A stretch of DNA of 5,711 nt from JBAZDV01 sp041669745 (GCA_041669745.1 JBAYAO010000082.1:1-5711); one strand, 5' to 3'. Numbered from the stretch's first letter, positions 1-5,691 are shown. The notes: a model not told the origin generated them from the sequence alone. Numbers and translations are program-made.

Positions 1-5
1 AAGTG

Positions 6-125
6 GTTGACAGCGTTTATGTGTTCCCGTATACTTGCGTAATACAGTACAGACATAGACGCAGGCGGACTTTACTGCCGGGTTCGAAATGGGACCGGGT
101 GTTTCCCCGCCGCTATGGCCGTCAT
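6..125 (-). rRNA. rrf: 5S ribosomal RNA
   Basis: Read on the minus strand, this stretch begins TGACGGCCATAGCGGCGGGG and carries the conserved 5S segments for CACCCGGTCCCAT, TTCGAACCCGG and the AGTAAAG/CCGCC region. The two ends close the molecule: plus-strand bases 8-14 pair with 118-124 over seven pairs, one of them a G-U wobble. The length of about 120 bases is normal for 5S rRNA. The exact ends are uncertain by a few bases, and the 3' end lies almost at the edge of the window. No 16S or 23S sequence lies upstream; the neighbour is a protein gene. A separate TATA box indicates that this 5S gene is transcribed on its own. Whether other rRNA genes lie to the left cannot be seen. Confidence 0.93.
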
Positions 126-150
126 ACCGATACTGGCGATATCTATGAAG

Positions 151-158
151 TATATAAA
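151..158 (-). promoter_or_regulatory. TATA box of the 5S rRNA gene
   Basis: The minus strand reads TTTATATA here. Its centre is about 27 bases before position 128, so transcription would start within a few bases of the predicted 5S 5' end. This is the normal archaeal TATA-to-start distance. The box lies in the 69-base gap between the DUF92 stop codon and the 5S gene. Confidence 0.75.
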
Positions 159-194
159 CATTCATGTTGACGGCAGCGTCGTGATAAAATCTCA

Positions 195-920
195 TCAAAG
201 CAAGATTGCCATTGCAACGGCTATCAGACCGCCGAACAGTCCGGTGATGCAGTTGTTGGTATACTTGCTCACGATACCGCCGTCCTCCAAGGTTGCACCT
301 ATCACGCTGTCCGCCATACAGCCTATGACACCTGCGGCCACCGGTATCAGAATAAGATAATCCAGATCGTGGAAGACCACAAGCCAGCCGATCGTCGTTG
401 TCGCGGTCGCTGCCAGAATCGCAACGAGCGTTCCCATCATGGAAACACCGCCGTTAACACCAGGTTCGACCCTTTTGAAAGTCGTAATGAGCCAGACACG
501 CCGATCCTTGATACCGATCTCGCTGGCGGCGGTATCCGCGGCGGCAACCGCGATGGTTCCTATGTATCCTATGCTCATCAGGGAATAGTATCCTTCACCG
601 AGAACGATGTTCGATAACGCGAATATGCAGGATGGGATTCCGACGCCCAGAACGTTCTTGTAGGTCCTTTCGCCGTGCTTACCTTCTTGGAGTCCCCTTT
701 CGATCTTTTTGGAGATCCCCATTTTCGTGATCACAAATCCGATGACCGTGAACAGTATCAGGAGAAGCAACCAATAGATCGAGCCGCATATTCCGACGAT
801 CAGACCGATGACTAAGGATGCCGCGGCTCCGGATCGGGTCAGAAGACCCATATAGAGGGCGAGTACCGATAAGACCATCGAAAGGCACACTATCGCCAGC
901 ACCGTCACGAGAATGTCCAC
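195..920 (-). CDS. DUF92 family membrane protein (TIGR00297; VTE6-like)
   Basis: This is a 241-residue integral membrane protein of the DUF92/TIGR00297 family. Seen directly: hydrophobic segments along the whole length; HGERTYKNVL at residues 82-91; ADTAASEIG at 128-136; PGVNGGVS at 153-160; DSVIGATLE at 204-212; and TNN at 221-223. These are the family's characteristic conserved blocks, and the length is normal. Plant VTE6, a relative, phosphorylates phytyl phosphate, so a polyprenyl-phosphate kinase role is possible here, but the archaeal substrate is not known from the sequence. Start choice: GTG at 920 lies about 26 bases downstream of a TATA box and just before the first membrane segment, which suggests a leaderless start. 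An alternative GTG at 968 would add 16 residues and lies 2 bases after the upstream stop codon, but no clear ribosome binding site precedes it. The gene ends with TGA. Confidence 0.87.
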   Translation of the reverse strand: MDILVTVLAIVCLSMVLSVLALYMGLLTRSGAAASLVIGLIVGICGSIYWLLLLILFTVIGFVITKMGISKKIERGLQEGKHGERTYKNVLGVGIPSCIFALSNIVLGEGYYSLMSIGYIGTIAVAAADTAASEIGIKDRRVWLITTFKRVEPGVNGGVSMMGTLVAILAATATTTIGWLVVFHDLDYLILIPVAAGVIGCMADSVIGATLEDGGIVSKYTNNCITGLFGGLIAVAMAILL

Positions 921-942
921 GTCGGTAGGATAATGTCGGCGG

Positions 943-950
943 ATATAATA
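943..950 (-). promoter_or_regulatory. Candidate internal TATA box for the DUF92 gene
   Basis: The minus strand reads TATTATAT. The distance from its centre to the GTG at 920 is about 26.5 bases, the spacing expected for transcription starting at that codon. It lies inside the longer possible reading frame from GTG 968, so if this promoter is real the shorter protein is favoured. Confidence 0.5.
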
Positions 951-970
951 GATTGTACAAAAATTCACAA

Positions 971-1234
971 TTAACGTAATCTTTCAAGGATCTCCGTCGC
1001 ATATTTCACTGCCAGACTCTTGTCCGACAGCGGATGGAACATTATGTTTCCCTGAGGATATACGGTCAGTTCGATACCGCTCCAGTCGATGACAAGCATC
1101 ATGTCGTCCTTGCTTTTCACCGGACCGAGGTCCTTCAATGTCTCGGACGCGAGCTCCAGGTCTATATCCATCATCTCGTGGGAGGCGGCCATCAATGCCT
1201 TTCCGCCGCAGAGTCTCGTGACGGTGAACATCAT
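971..1234 (-). CDS. Uncharacterised 87-residue protein in the pyrBI operon
   Basis: I do not recognise this family. The product is 87 residues, soluble and without a signal peptide. The N-terminal third is methionine-rich (MMFTVTRLCGGKALM). The C-terminal part alternates short beta-like stretches (MMLVIDWSGIELTVYP, then GNIMFH) with a final helix ending in EILERLR, suggesting a small alpha/beta fold. Start choice: ATG at 1234 overlaps the upstream TGA stop as ATGA, and a GAGGAG ribosome binding site lies 10 bases before it. An ATG at 1231 is also possible. An ATG at 1243 lies only one base after GAGGAG and is less likely. The overlap implies translational coupling to the P-loop protein, and the stop TAA is followed closely by DUF92. 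Its place within a tight operon makes it a real gene. No function can be assigned. Confidence 0.8.
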   Translation of the reverse strand: MMFTVTRLCGGKALMAASHEMMDIDLELASETLKDLGPVKSKDDMMLVIDWSGIELTVYPQGNIMFHPLSDKSLAVKYATEILERLR

Positions 1235-1767
1235 TTTCCGCATACTCCTCTGATCATGACCGCGGCATCGCGATGAAATTCCTGAAGCGTCCCCTCGTTG
1301 ATTATCAGGATGTCGGAGAGTGCTATGACCTCTGCCAGCCCCCAACCTATCTCTCTGCTGTCGCGGGCGTTGAACTCGTCCGTATTCGACGGAGCGTCAT
1401 CTCTGGCACGTTTCACCAACCGTACATATCGTGTTCTGGGGGAAGAGTGGATCCCGACTATGGTGACGTCGTCGGTGAGTTCGCGGTAGGCCCGGATCTC
1501 ATCCATGCTCCTGCATCCGTCCACCAGGAATATATCGCCGTGCATCCTGCACAACGCACGTTTGGCCCATATGTTGAAGCCGTATCTGTCCCTTTCGATG
1601 CCTGCGAACTGACCGACGGAGAGCTCCTCGTCCTCATCGGATCTATCCGAATGACACTCCCTGACTATGTCCCCCATCCTGAGGAACGGGATGTTCATTT
1701 CCCTGGATACGGAAAGAAATTCCTCTTTGCCGGCGCCAGGCATTCCTGCGATGATGATGAGTTTCAT
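1231..1767 (-). CDS. UPF0200 family P-loop nucleotide kinase-like protein
   Basis: This is a 178-residue soluble protein of the archaeal UPF0200 group, which resembles nucleotide and dephospho-CoA kinases. Seen directly: a P-loop GMPGAGKEE at residues 8-16; MGDIVRE at 31-37; a Walker B-like LVDGCRS at 81-87; an IHSSP strand-turn near 106-110; an arginine/aspartate-rich lid RARDDAP at 120-126; and RDSREIGWGLAEVIALSD at 135-152. Together these match the family along its full length. One oddity is that the P-loop lysine is followed by Glu, not the usual Ser or Thr that helps hold magnesium. The substrate of this family is not known to me, so I give no gene symbol. The ATG is 2 bases after the pyrI stop, with no clear ribosome binding site, so coupling to pyrI is likely. 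The TGA stop overlaps the next start. Confidence 0.88.
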   Translation of the reverse strand: MKLIIIAGMPGAGKEEFLSVSREMNIPFLRMGDIVRECHSDRSDEDEELSVGQFAGIERDRYGFNIWAKRALCRMHGDIFLVDGCRSMDEIRAYRELTDDVTIVGIHSSPRTRYVRLVKRARDDAPSNTDEFNARDSREIGWGLAEVIALSDILIINEGTLQEFHRDAAVMIRGVCGK

Positions 1768-1769
1768 TT

Positions 1770-2231
1770 TTACAGCAGATTGTCCGATATGTTCGTGAGA
1801 TATCTGTCACAGTATATGCATCTCAGACGCGGGGGATCGCGGTCGACGACATCGAATTCCGGTTCGACAGGCTCGCCCATATTGGTTATGCAGTTGGGGT
1901 TGCTGCATCTTGCGAGTCCGGTGACATGGTCTCCGAGGTTGACCTTGTATTTCTCCGCTACGTAGTAATCCCTGATTATGACGATCGTGGCATCGGGGGC
2001 GATGAGGGCTATCTTATCCACCGTCTCCGGATCCAATTCCCTGTCCTCTATCTTGACGATATCCTTCCATCCGATATCTTTCTGTGACTGGACGTGAAGA
2101 GCCACGCTGATGGTGGAGTATATGTTGCTCTCGTTCACTCCGATTATCTTCAGGACATTGAGCGCCTGTCCGGATGTTATGTGGTCTATCACGGTTCCGT
2201 TCCTGATCGGGGTTATCTTGATCTCTTTCAT
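1770..2231 (-). CDS. pyrI: Aspartate carbamoyltransferase regulatory subunit
   Basis: PyrI binds the catalytic PyrB trimers and carries the nucleotide effector site, so pyrimidine synthesis responds to CTP and ATP in the enzymes where this has been studied. The 153-residue length equals that of the E. coli protein. The N-terminal domain has RNGTVIDHI at residues 10-18 and KDIVKIED near 57-64, with lysines at 60 and 94 suited to nucleotide contacts. The C-terminal zinc domain has four cysteines at 109, 114, 138 and 141 (CSNPNC and CIYC), the family's structural zinc site that contacts PyrB. All key features are present, so it should be functional. Start choice: ATG at 2231 overlaps the last base of the pyrB stop, with a GGGGGG stretch 9 bases upstream. 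GTG at 2234 is an alternative one codon longer. It ends with TAA. Confidence 0.96.
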   Translation of the reverse strand: MKEIKITPIRNGTVIDHITSGQALNVLKIIGVNESNIYSTISVALHVQSQKDIGWKDIVKIEDRELDPETVDKIALIAPDATIVIIRDYYVAEKYKVNLGDHVTGLARCSNPNCITNMGEPVEPEFDVVDRDPPRLRCIYCDRYLTNISDNLL

Positions 2232-3169
2232 CACATCTCGCCCCCCATTATGGCGCAGAGCAGAGCCATCCTGACAGGGATGCCGTTGAACGCCTGTTCG
2301 AAATACTTCGCATGTTCCGTGGAATCCACTTCCGGGGCGATCTCATCTATCCTGGGCAGTGGATGCATGACTATGAGGTCGCTTTTAGCCTCTCTGAGCA
2401 TCTCGTTATCGATCCTGTATGTTCCGGCGACCTTGTTGTATTCTGCCGGATCCGGGAATCTCTCCCTCTGGATCCGTGTGACGTAGAGGACATCGGCATC
2501 GCCTATGGTCTCTTCGAGCGCAGCGGTCTTCTTGGGAACGCATCCCTTCCTCTTGAGATGGTTCACTATATCGTCCGGCATCTGCAGGGATTCGGGAGCG
2601 ACGAAGGTGAGCTTGGCGCCGAACATCGTGAGCGCTTCCGTGAGCGAGTGGACGGTCCTTCCGTATTTCAGGTCTCCGACGAGGACTATGTTGAGACCGT
2701 CGATGGAGCCTTTCGACCTCTTCATCGTGAATAGGTCCAAAAGGGTCTGCGTGGGATGCGAGCCCGCGCCGTCACCGGCGTTGATGACTGGGTTCTCGGA
2801 GAACTTGGCGGCAAGCCTTGCCGCCCCCTCATGCGGATGTCTGAGTACGATGGCATCGCAGTACGCATCCACCATCCGAATGGTATCCGAAAGCGTTTCC
2901 CCTTTGGCGATCGACGTCATGGACATCTGCGAAACATCGATGACATCGGCTCCGAGCCTGTGTGCGGCACTCTCGAAGGATAACCTTGTTCTCGTAGAGG
3001 GTTCGAAAAACAGATTTCCCAGTATCTTTCCGCTGAGGGGATGTTTCATCTTCTCACCCTTCGCATAGGGGACCATCACCTCGGCCAGATCGAGGATGTA
3101 CTCGATCTGCTCTCTGGAGAAATCTCTGATGGATACGATGTCCTTGTCGTAAAAATCCACTTTGCTCAT
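2231..3169 (-). CDS. pyrB: Aspartate carbamoyltransferase catalytic subunit
   Basis: PyrB joins carbamoyl phosphate and aspartate to make N-carbamoyl-aspartate, the first committed step of pyrimidine biosynthesis, in the cytoplasm. The protein is 312 residues, normal for the family. Seen directly: FFEPSTRTRLSFE at residues 54-66, the carbamoyl phosphate site; SIAKGETLSDT at 86-96, with the catalytic loop lysine at 89; RHPHEGAA at 110-117; NAGDGAGSHPTQTLLDL at 130-146; GDLKYGRTVHSL at 165-176; TRIQRERF at 231-238, for aspartate binding; and MHPLPR at 268-273. No catalytic motif is missing. It is the first gene of the leftward operon and overlaps pyrI. ATG at 3169 is the only sensible start. 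No ribosome binding site is seen, and a TATA box predicts a leader of only about 4 bases, so the message is close to leaderless. It ends with TGA. Confidence 0.98.
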   Translation of the reverse strand: MSKVDFYDKDIVSIRDFSREQIEYILDLAEVMVPYAKGEKMKHPLSGKILGNLFFEPSTRTRLSFESAAHRLGADVIDVSQMSMTSIAKGETLSDTIRMVDAYCDAIVLRHPHEGAARLAAKFSENPVINAGDGAGSHPTQTLLDLFTMKRSKGSIDGLNIVLVGDLKYGRTVHSLTEALTMFGAKLTFVAPESLQMPDDIVNHLKRKGCVPKKTAALEETIGDADVLYVTRIQRERFPDPAEYNKVAGTYRIDNEMLREAKSDLIVMHPLPRIDEIAPEVDSTEHAKYFEQAFNGIPVRMALLCAIMGGEM

Positions 3170-3195
3170 GATGGATGTATATGGTACGGAACACG

Positions 3196-3203
3196 ATTTA
3201 ATT
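3196..3203 (-). promoter_or_regulatory. TATA box of the pyrB operon
   Basis: The minus strand reads AATTAAAT, preceded by a purine-rich AAAGG that suits a TFB recognition element. The spacing predicts transcription from about position 3173, four bases before the pyrB ATG. It shares the 95-base divergent gap with the arcS promoter, about 40 bases away, so regulators bound here could affect both genes. Confidence 0.65.
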
Positions 3204-3234
3204 CCTTTGATTGCGGATACGGGGCAACGCTAAC

Positions 3235-3242
3235 ATTTATTA
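3235..3242 (+). promoter_or_regulatory. TATA box of arcS
   Basis: The plus strand reads ATTTATTA. Its centre is 26.5 bases before the ATG at 3265, so transcription is expected to start at the A of the start codon. This supports a leaderless arcS message and decides against the TTG at 3259 as the start. Confidence 0.65.
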
Positions 3243-3264
3243 GGGCCACGTCTTTCCATTGTAC

Positions 3265-4947
3265 ATGCTGGATGTCATTGCACGTTCCCAGAGGGGAAGG
3301 GTATGCGAATACAAGAGATCGGAATCCACGGTCGTGACGCCGTTCGTCATGACCACCACACGCGGGACATCCGACGATCCAGTTTTCATTTCTGTCGACG
3401 GAAGAGGAAGGACGCTGCACGTAATGGGAACGGAGGTGTTCATAGATGCGGACCTCCTGACGTCGGAGTCCTCGGATATATCCGTCGATCCGAAATTCGA
3501 GAAAGGGGTATCCGTTCTGAGATTGCCGATCACTGGCGATGATAAGATTGTCGGCGATACAGAGATCGTCGTCATCGCGAATGCGTTCGAGCTGAGGAAG
3601 GATGCGAGAAGGCTCGTCAGCACTATAATCAGGCTGAGGGAATCCGTCGGATACAACGTTCTGATCTGCGCCCCTGGACTTGCGGATCCGTCCAACATGG
3701 CGTTGTTGACGTACATGGGCGTGGACATCTTCGACGATTCCGTATCATTCGTCTCGGGAAAGAGAGGCATCAACACGATTCCCGAGGGCGGGATCGTCAC
3801 CGGCGATGACGTCTCTTCACAGAACGTGGAAGAGATGCACAGGGAATGCGAAAAGATCAGGGATTTCATAAGGGGCGGAAGGCTGAGGGAACTCGTGGAT
3901 CAGCGTGCGGCATCGTCCTCGTTCTCGGTGGCGGTGCTCAGGATATTCGACCGTGTCGGATACGAATACCAGGAGGAGGCATGTTCCACGGTCGGATGCA
4001 GATTCGCCTGCAATACCACGCAGTCCCTACGCAGACCCGAGATACTCCGGTACAGGGAGCGGATGATGGAGGAGTACAGGAGACCCGAGCACAAGCGCAT
4101 CCTACTGTTGCTGCCCTGTTCCGCGAAAAAGCCGTATCACACATCGAAGACACACAAGAGATTCGCATCGGCCATACATACGGCCGATCACGATACGATC
4201 GTTCATGAGGTTATCGTGACATCGCCGTTGGGACTCGTTCCCAGGGAACTGGACGTTTTCTTCCCTGCGAGCTCGTACGACATACCAGTGACGGGCGAAT
4301 GGAAATGTCAGGAAAAGGAGATGATCCGCGAGATGCTGGCGCATTTCATAGAGATGGGATACGAAAAGGTGATATCGCATCTCGGCGAGGACACGGAGCT
4401 CATCGCGGGACTCACGGATGTTACGGAGACATGTGTCGGGGACGTAACGTCACCGGCCTCCCTGACGAAGCTCGATGAAACGCTGAGGGAGGTCACAAAA
4501 GGCATGAAGTTCGGTGATTACATGGTCGACAGGAAAGAGACCGTGCGTTCCCTGCTCGGGTACCAGTTCGGGAACAGGATCGCCGATGCCATCATGGACG
4601 AGGACACCTTCGCCACGGGCAAGTTCCCCTACTGGAAGATAATGAGAGGCAAGACACAGCTGGGAATGCTCACGGCGGAGAGGGGCATGGTATCGCTTAC
4701 AATGGAAGGTGCCGAGATACTTTACGAATGCGGGACGTATACCGTCGAGATGGGGGACTTCGATCTAGCGGGGAATCTGTTCGCGGTCGGGGTCGTTGAT
4801 GCCGATCCGTCCATACGCATAGGGGACGAGGTTGCTGTCGTATGCGACGGGAAAGTGAAGGGCGTCGGTGTTGCGGCCATGTCTGGAAGGGAGATGAAGG
4901 AACTCAGAAGAGGCATCGCCGTCAAGATAAGACACAAGGCGAGGTAG
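3265..4947 (+). CDS. arcS: Archaeosine synthase ArcS (TgtA2)
   Basis: ArcS acts on tRNA already carrying preQ0 at position 15 of the D-loop, in the pathway to archaeosine, a modified base that stabilises archaeal tRNA. In characterised archaea ArcS attaches lysine to preQ0 and a radical SAM partner (RaSEA) completes the reaction. The product is 560 residues. The N-terminal half is a degenerate tRNA-guanine transglycosylase-like domain. A cysteine cluster lies at residues 240, 245 and 249. The ArcS core follows, with LLLLPCSAKKPYHTSKTHKRF beginning near residue 280 (key residues Cys285, Lys288, Lys289, His297). The C-terminal stretch from about 487 to 560 is a PUA-type RNA-binding domain. The PCSAKKPY motif distinguishes ArcS from ArcTGT, which is not in this window. 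Start choice: ATG at 3265 fits a leaderless message. The gene stands alone and ends with TAG. Confidence 0.94.
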   Translation: MLDVIARSQRGRVCEYKRSESTVVTPFVMTTTRGTSDDPVFISVDGRGRTLHVMGTEVFIDADLLTSESSDISVDPKFEKGVSVLRLPITGDDKIVGDTEIVVIANAFELRKDARRLVSTIIRLRESVGYNVLICAPGLADPSNMALLTYMGVDIFDDSVSFVSGKRGINTIPEGGIVTGDDVSSQNVEEMHRECEKIRDFIRGGRLRELVDQRAASSSFSVAVLRIFDRVGYEYQEEACSTVGCRFACNTTQSLRRPEILRYRERMMEEYRRPEHKRILLLLPCSAKKPYHTSKTHKRFASAIHTADHDTIVHEVIVTSPLGLVPRELDVFFPASSYDIPVTGEWKCQEKEMIREMLAHFIEMGYEKVISHLGEDTELIAGLTDVTETCVGDVTSPASLTKLDETLREVTKGMKFGDYMVDRKETVRSLLGYQFGNRIADAIMDEDTFATGKFPYWKIMRGKTQLGMLTAERGMVSLTMEGAEILYECGTYTVEMGDFDLAGNLFAVGVVDADPSIRIGDEVAVVCDGKVKGVGVAAMSGREMKELRRGIAVKIRHKAR

Positions 4948-5004
4948 CCATTTTCGGATACGCCGCATACGCAGCCAGCATACGTTTTCGATCTTTCGGT
5001 TTTC

Positions 5005-5027
5005 GGGGACCTCCCCCTGTTTTCTTT
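5005..5027 (+). terminator. Possible arcS terminator
   Basis: GGGG at 5005-5008 pairs with CCCC at 5013-5016 around an ACCT loop, and a T-rich run TTTTCTTT follows at 5020-5027. It lies 57 bases after the arcS stop. Archaeal transcription often ends at T-rich runs, so the T run is the stronger part of the evidence; the four-pair hairpin may be chance. Confidence 0.4.
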
Positions 5028-5032
5028 ATATT
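5025..5032 (+). promoter_or_regulatory. TATA-like site with no assigned gene
   Basis: The plus strand reads TTTATATT, a good archaeal TATA match. Transcription would begin near position 5055. No real coding region follows; the next 90 bases contain the inverted repeat at 5102-5143. It could drive a short non-coding RNA, be a relic, or be chance. Confidence 0.3.
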
Positions 5033-5101
5033 CAATGTGGGGGATGATATGTTCGAGGACAAGACGGTGCACCCCATAGCACGCTTGGATCCCATCCCTT
5101 A

Positions 5102-5143
5102 GGCGGGAGGAAACCCATCTCACAACTATTTTCACCTCCCGCC
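5102..5143. repeat. Perfect 9-bp inverted repeat
   Basis: GGCGGGAGG at 5102-5110 and CCTCCCGCC at 5135-5143 are exact inverses separated by 24 bases. On the RNA this would form a stable GC stem. No T run follows on either strand, so it is not a typical terminator. On the minus strand the stem and its edge contain GGAGGTGA, a full match to an archaeal ribosome binding site, though no convincing gene follows. It could be part of a structured RNA or a relic. Confidence 0.6.
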
Positions 5144-5157
5144 GATTCATTTACACC

Positions 5158-5389
5158 TCAAATGTCCAAGCTGATCGGAGTCCAACACAACTGCAGGTCG
5201 TTATCAGAAGGAATCGATATGAGACCGCGGTTCAACGCGCAGTAATTCATCTTACTATATTCCTTTGGAATACTATCGTGAGGATATTTAGAATGGATCT
5301 CTTCTATTTTTCTTCACTTTTTCAAGAAAACGGTATTTTTGCATGCAGAAGTCGTTTCCGAGAATATCAGATGTCGGGCAGATCACCAA
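5158..5389 (-). pseudogene. Possible frameshifted gene remnant, cysteine-patterned (radical SAM/SPASM-like?)
   Basis: Two minus-strand open stretches join into one protein-like sequence if a single base is removed from a run of five A (plus-strand T at 5307-5311). The first, 5291-5389, reads ...DILGNDFCMQKYRFLEKVKK. The second, 5158-5313, continues IEEIHSKYPHDSIPKEYSK and then NYCALNRGLISI, followed by a second cysteine 18 residues after the first (QLCW), before a TGA at 5158-5160. The cys-x17-cys pattern around a G-L-x-I stretch resembles the cysteine blocks of radical SAM/SPASM proteins, but this is a weak pattern match from memory. The second piece could alternatively be a 30-residue small protein from ATG 5250, with a TATA-like CTAAATAT at 5284-5291. 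No radical SAM CxxxCxxC core was found, so any original gene is incomplete here. Confidence 0.3.
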
Positions 5390-5594
5390 TCATCATGGTC
5401 TTCTCGCACTGAACAGTCTTCCGTTTTTCTGCACATGACGGTTTTCCATAGAATGTGTACATGTTCATCCTCACTCACGATTTCCACTCAGACGTTACGA
5501 TATTTTCCATCTGTCTGTTGTCAAGCGAGAAAAGGTAGAAGGAGTTCGGAACCGTTCGATCGCGCGAATGCGGTATCCAGATAGAATATTGAAG

Positions 5595-5667
5595 TGCAGT
5601 CGCCGGGATTCGAACCCGGGCTAGTAGCTTGGAAGGCTACGATCCTAACCAGCTAGATCACAACTGC
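5595..5667 (-). tRNA. tRNA-Gly (anticodon TCC)
   Basis: The 73-base minus-strand gene folds as a standard cloverleaf. It has a seven-pair acceptor stem GCAGTTG/CGACTGC with one wobble, a D stem ATCT/GGAT, and an anticodon stem GTAGC/GCTAC around CTTCCAA, giving anticodon TCC for GGA codons. A four-base variable loop is followed by the T arm CCGGG-TTCGAAT-CCCGG. The discriminator base at 5595 is A. No CCA is encoded, and no intron is present. Confidence 0.97.
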
Positions 5668-5691
5668 CTACTTTCAGATAATTTGCAACAC

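Larger units (their letters stand above)
4948..5594. other. 647-base stretch without an intact gene
   Basis: This region separates the 3' ends of arcS and tRNA-Gly, which point towards each other. I find no intact gene of convincing composition. It holds a GC hairpin followed by a T-rich run, a TATA-like site, a 9-bp inverted repeat, two copies of GCATACG 13 bases apart (4965-4971 and 4978-4984), and a minus-strand open-frame patchwork that may be a decayed gene. The part from about 5250 to 5560 looks richer in A and T than the neighbouring genes. No copy of the tRNA 3' end, as an integrated element would leave, was seen. Confidence 0.7.

Noticed and set aside
1273..1965. Plus-strand open frame of 230 codons
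   Set aside because: It lies opposite the UPF0200 gene and part of pyrI, both of which have full family motifs. It is a shadow frame.
3240..3869. Minus-strand open frame of 209 codons opposite the start of arcS
   Set aside because: It is the serine- and threonine-rich shadow of the conserved arcS coding strand and crosses the arcS promoter.
4722..5150. Minus-strand open frame of 142 codons beginning MNRREVKIVV, with a GAGGTG ahead of its ATG
   Set aside because: More than half lies antisense to the conserved PUA region of arcS and its composition follows that overlap. The first part has no recognisable features.
5339..5584. Plus-strand open frame of 81 codons starting with TTG
   Set aside because: Its composition is serine-, cysteine- and arginine-rich with no protein-like pattern. 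It has no ribosome binding site or promoter, and it runs against the tRNA. It is likely chance.
5595..5620. tRNA-Gly 3' end as a possible integration site for a mobile element
   Set aside because: The adjacent gap is a typical location, but I found no second copy of the tRNA 3' end and no integrase gene in the window. The short TGCAGGTCG near 5192 is too small a match.
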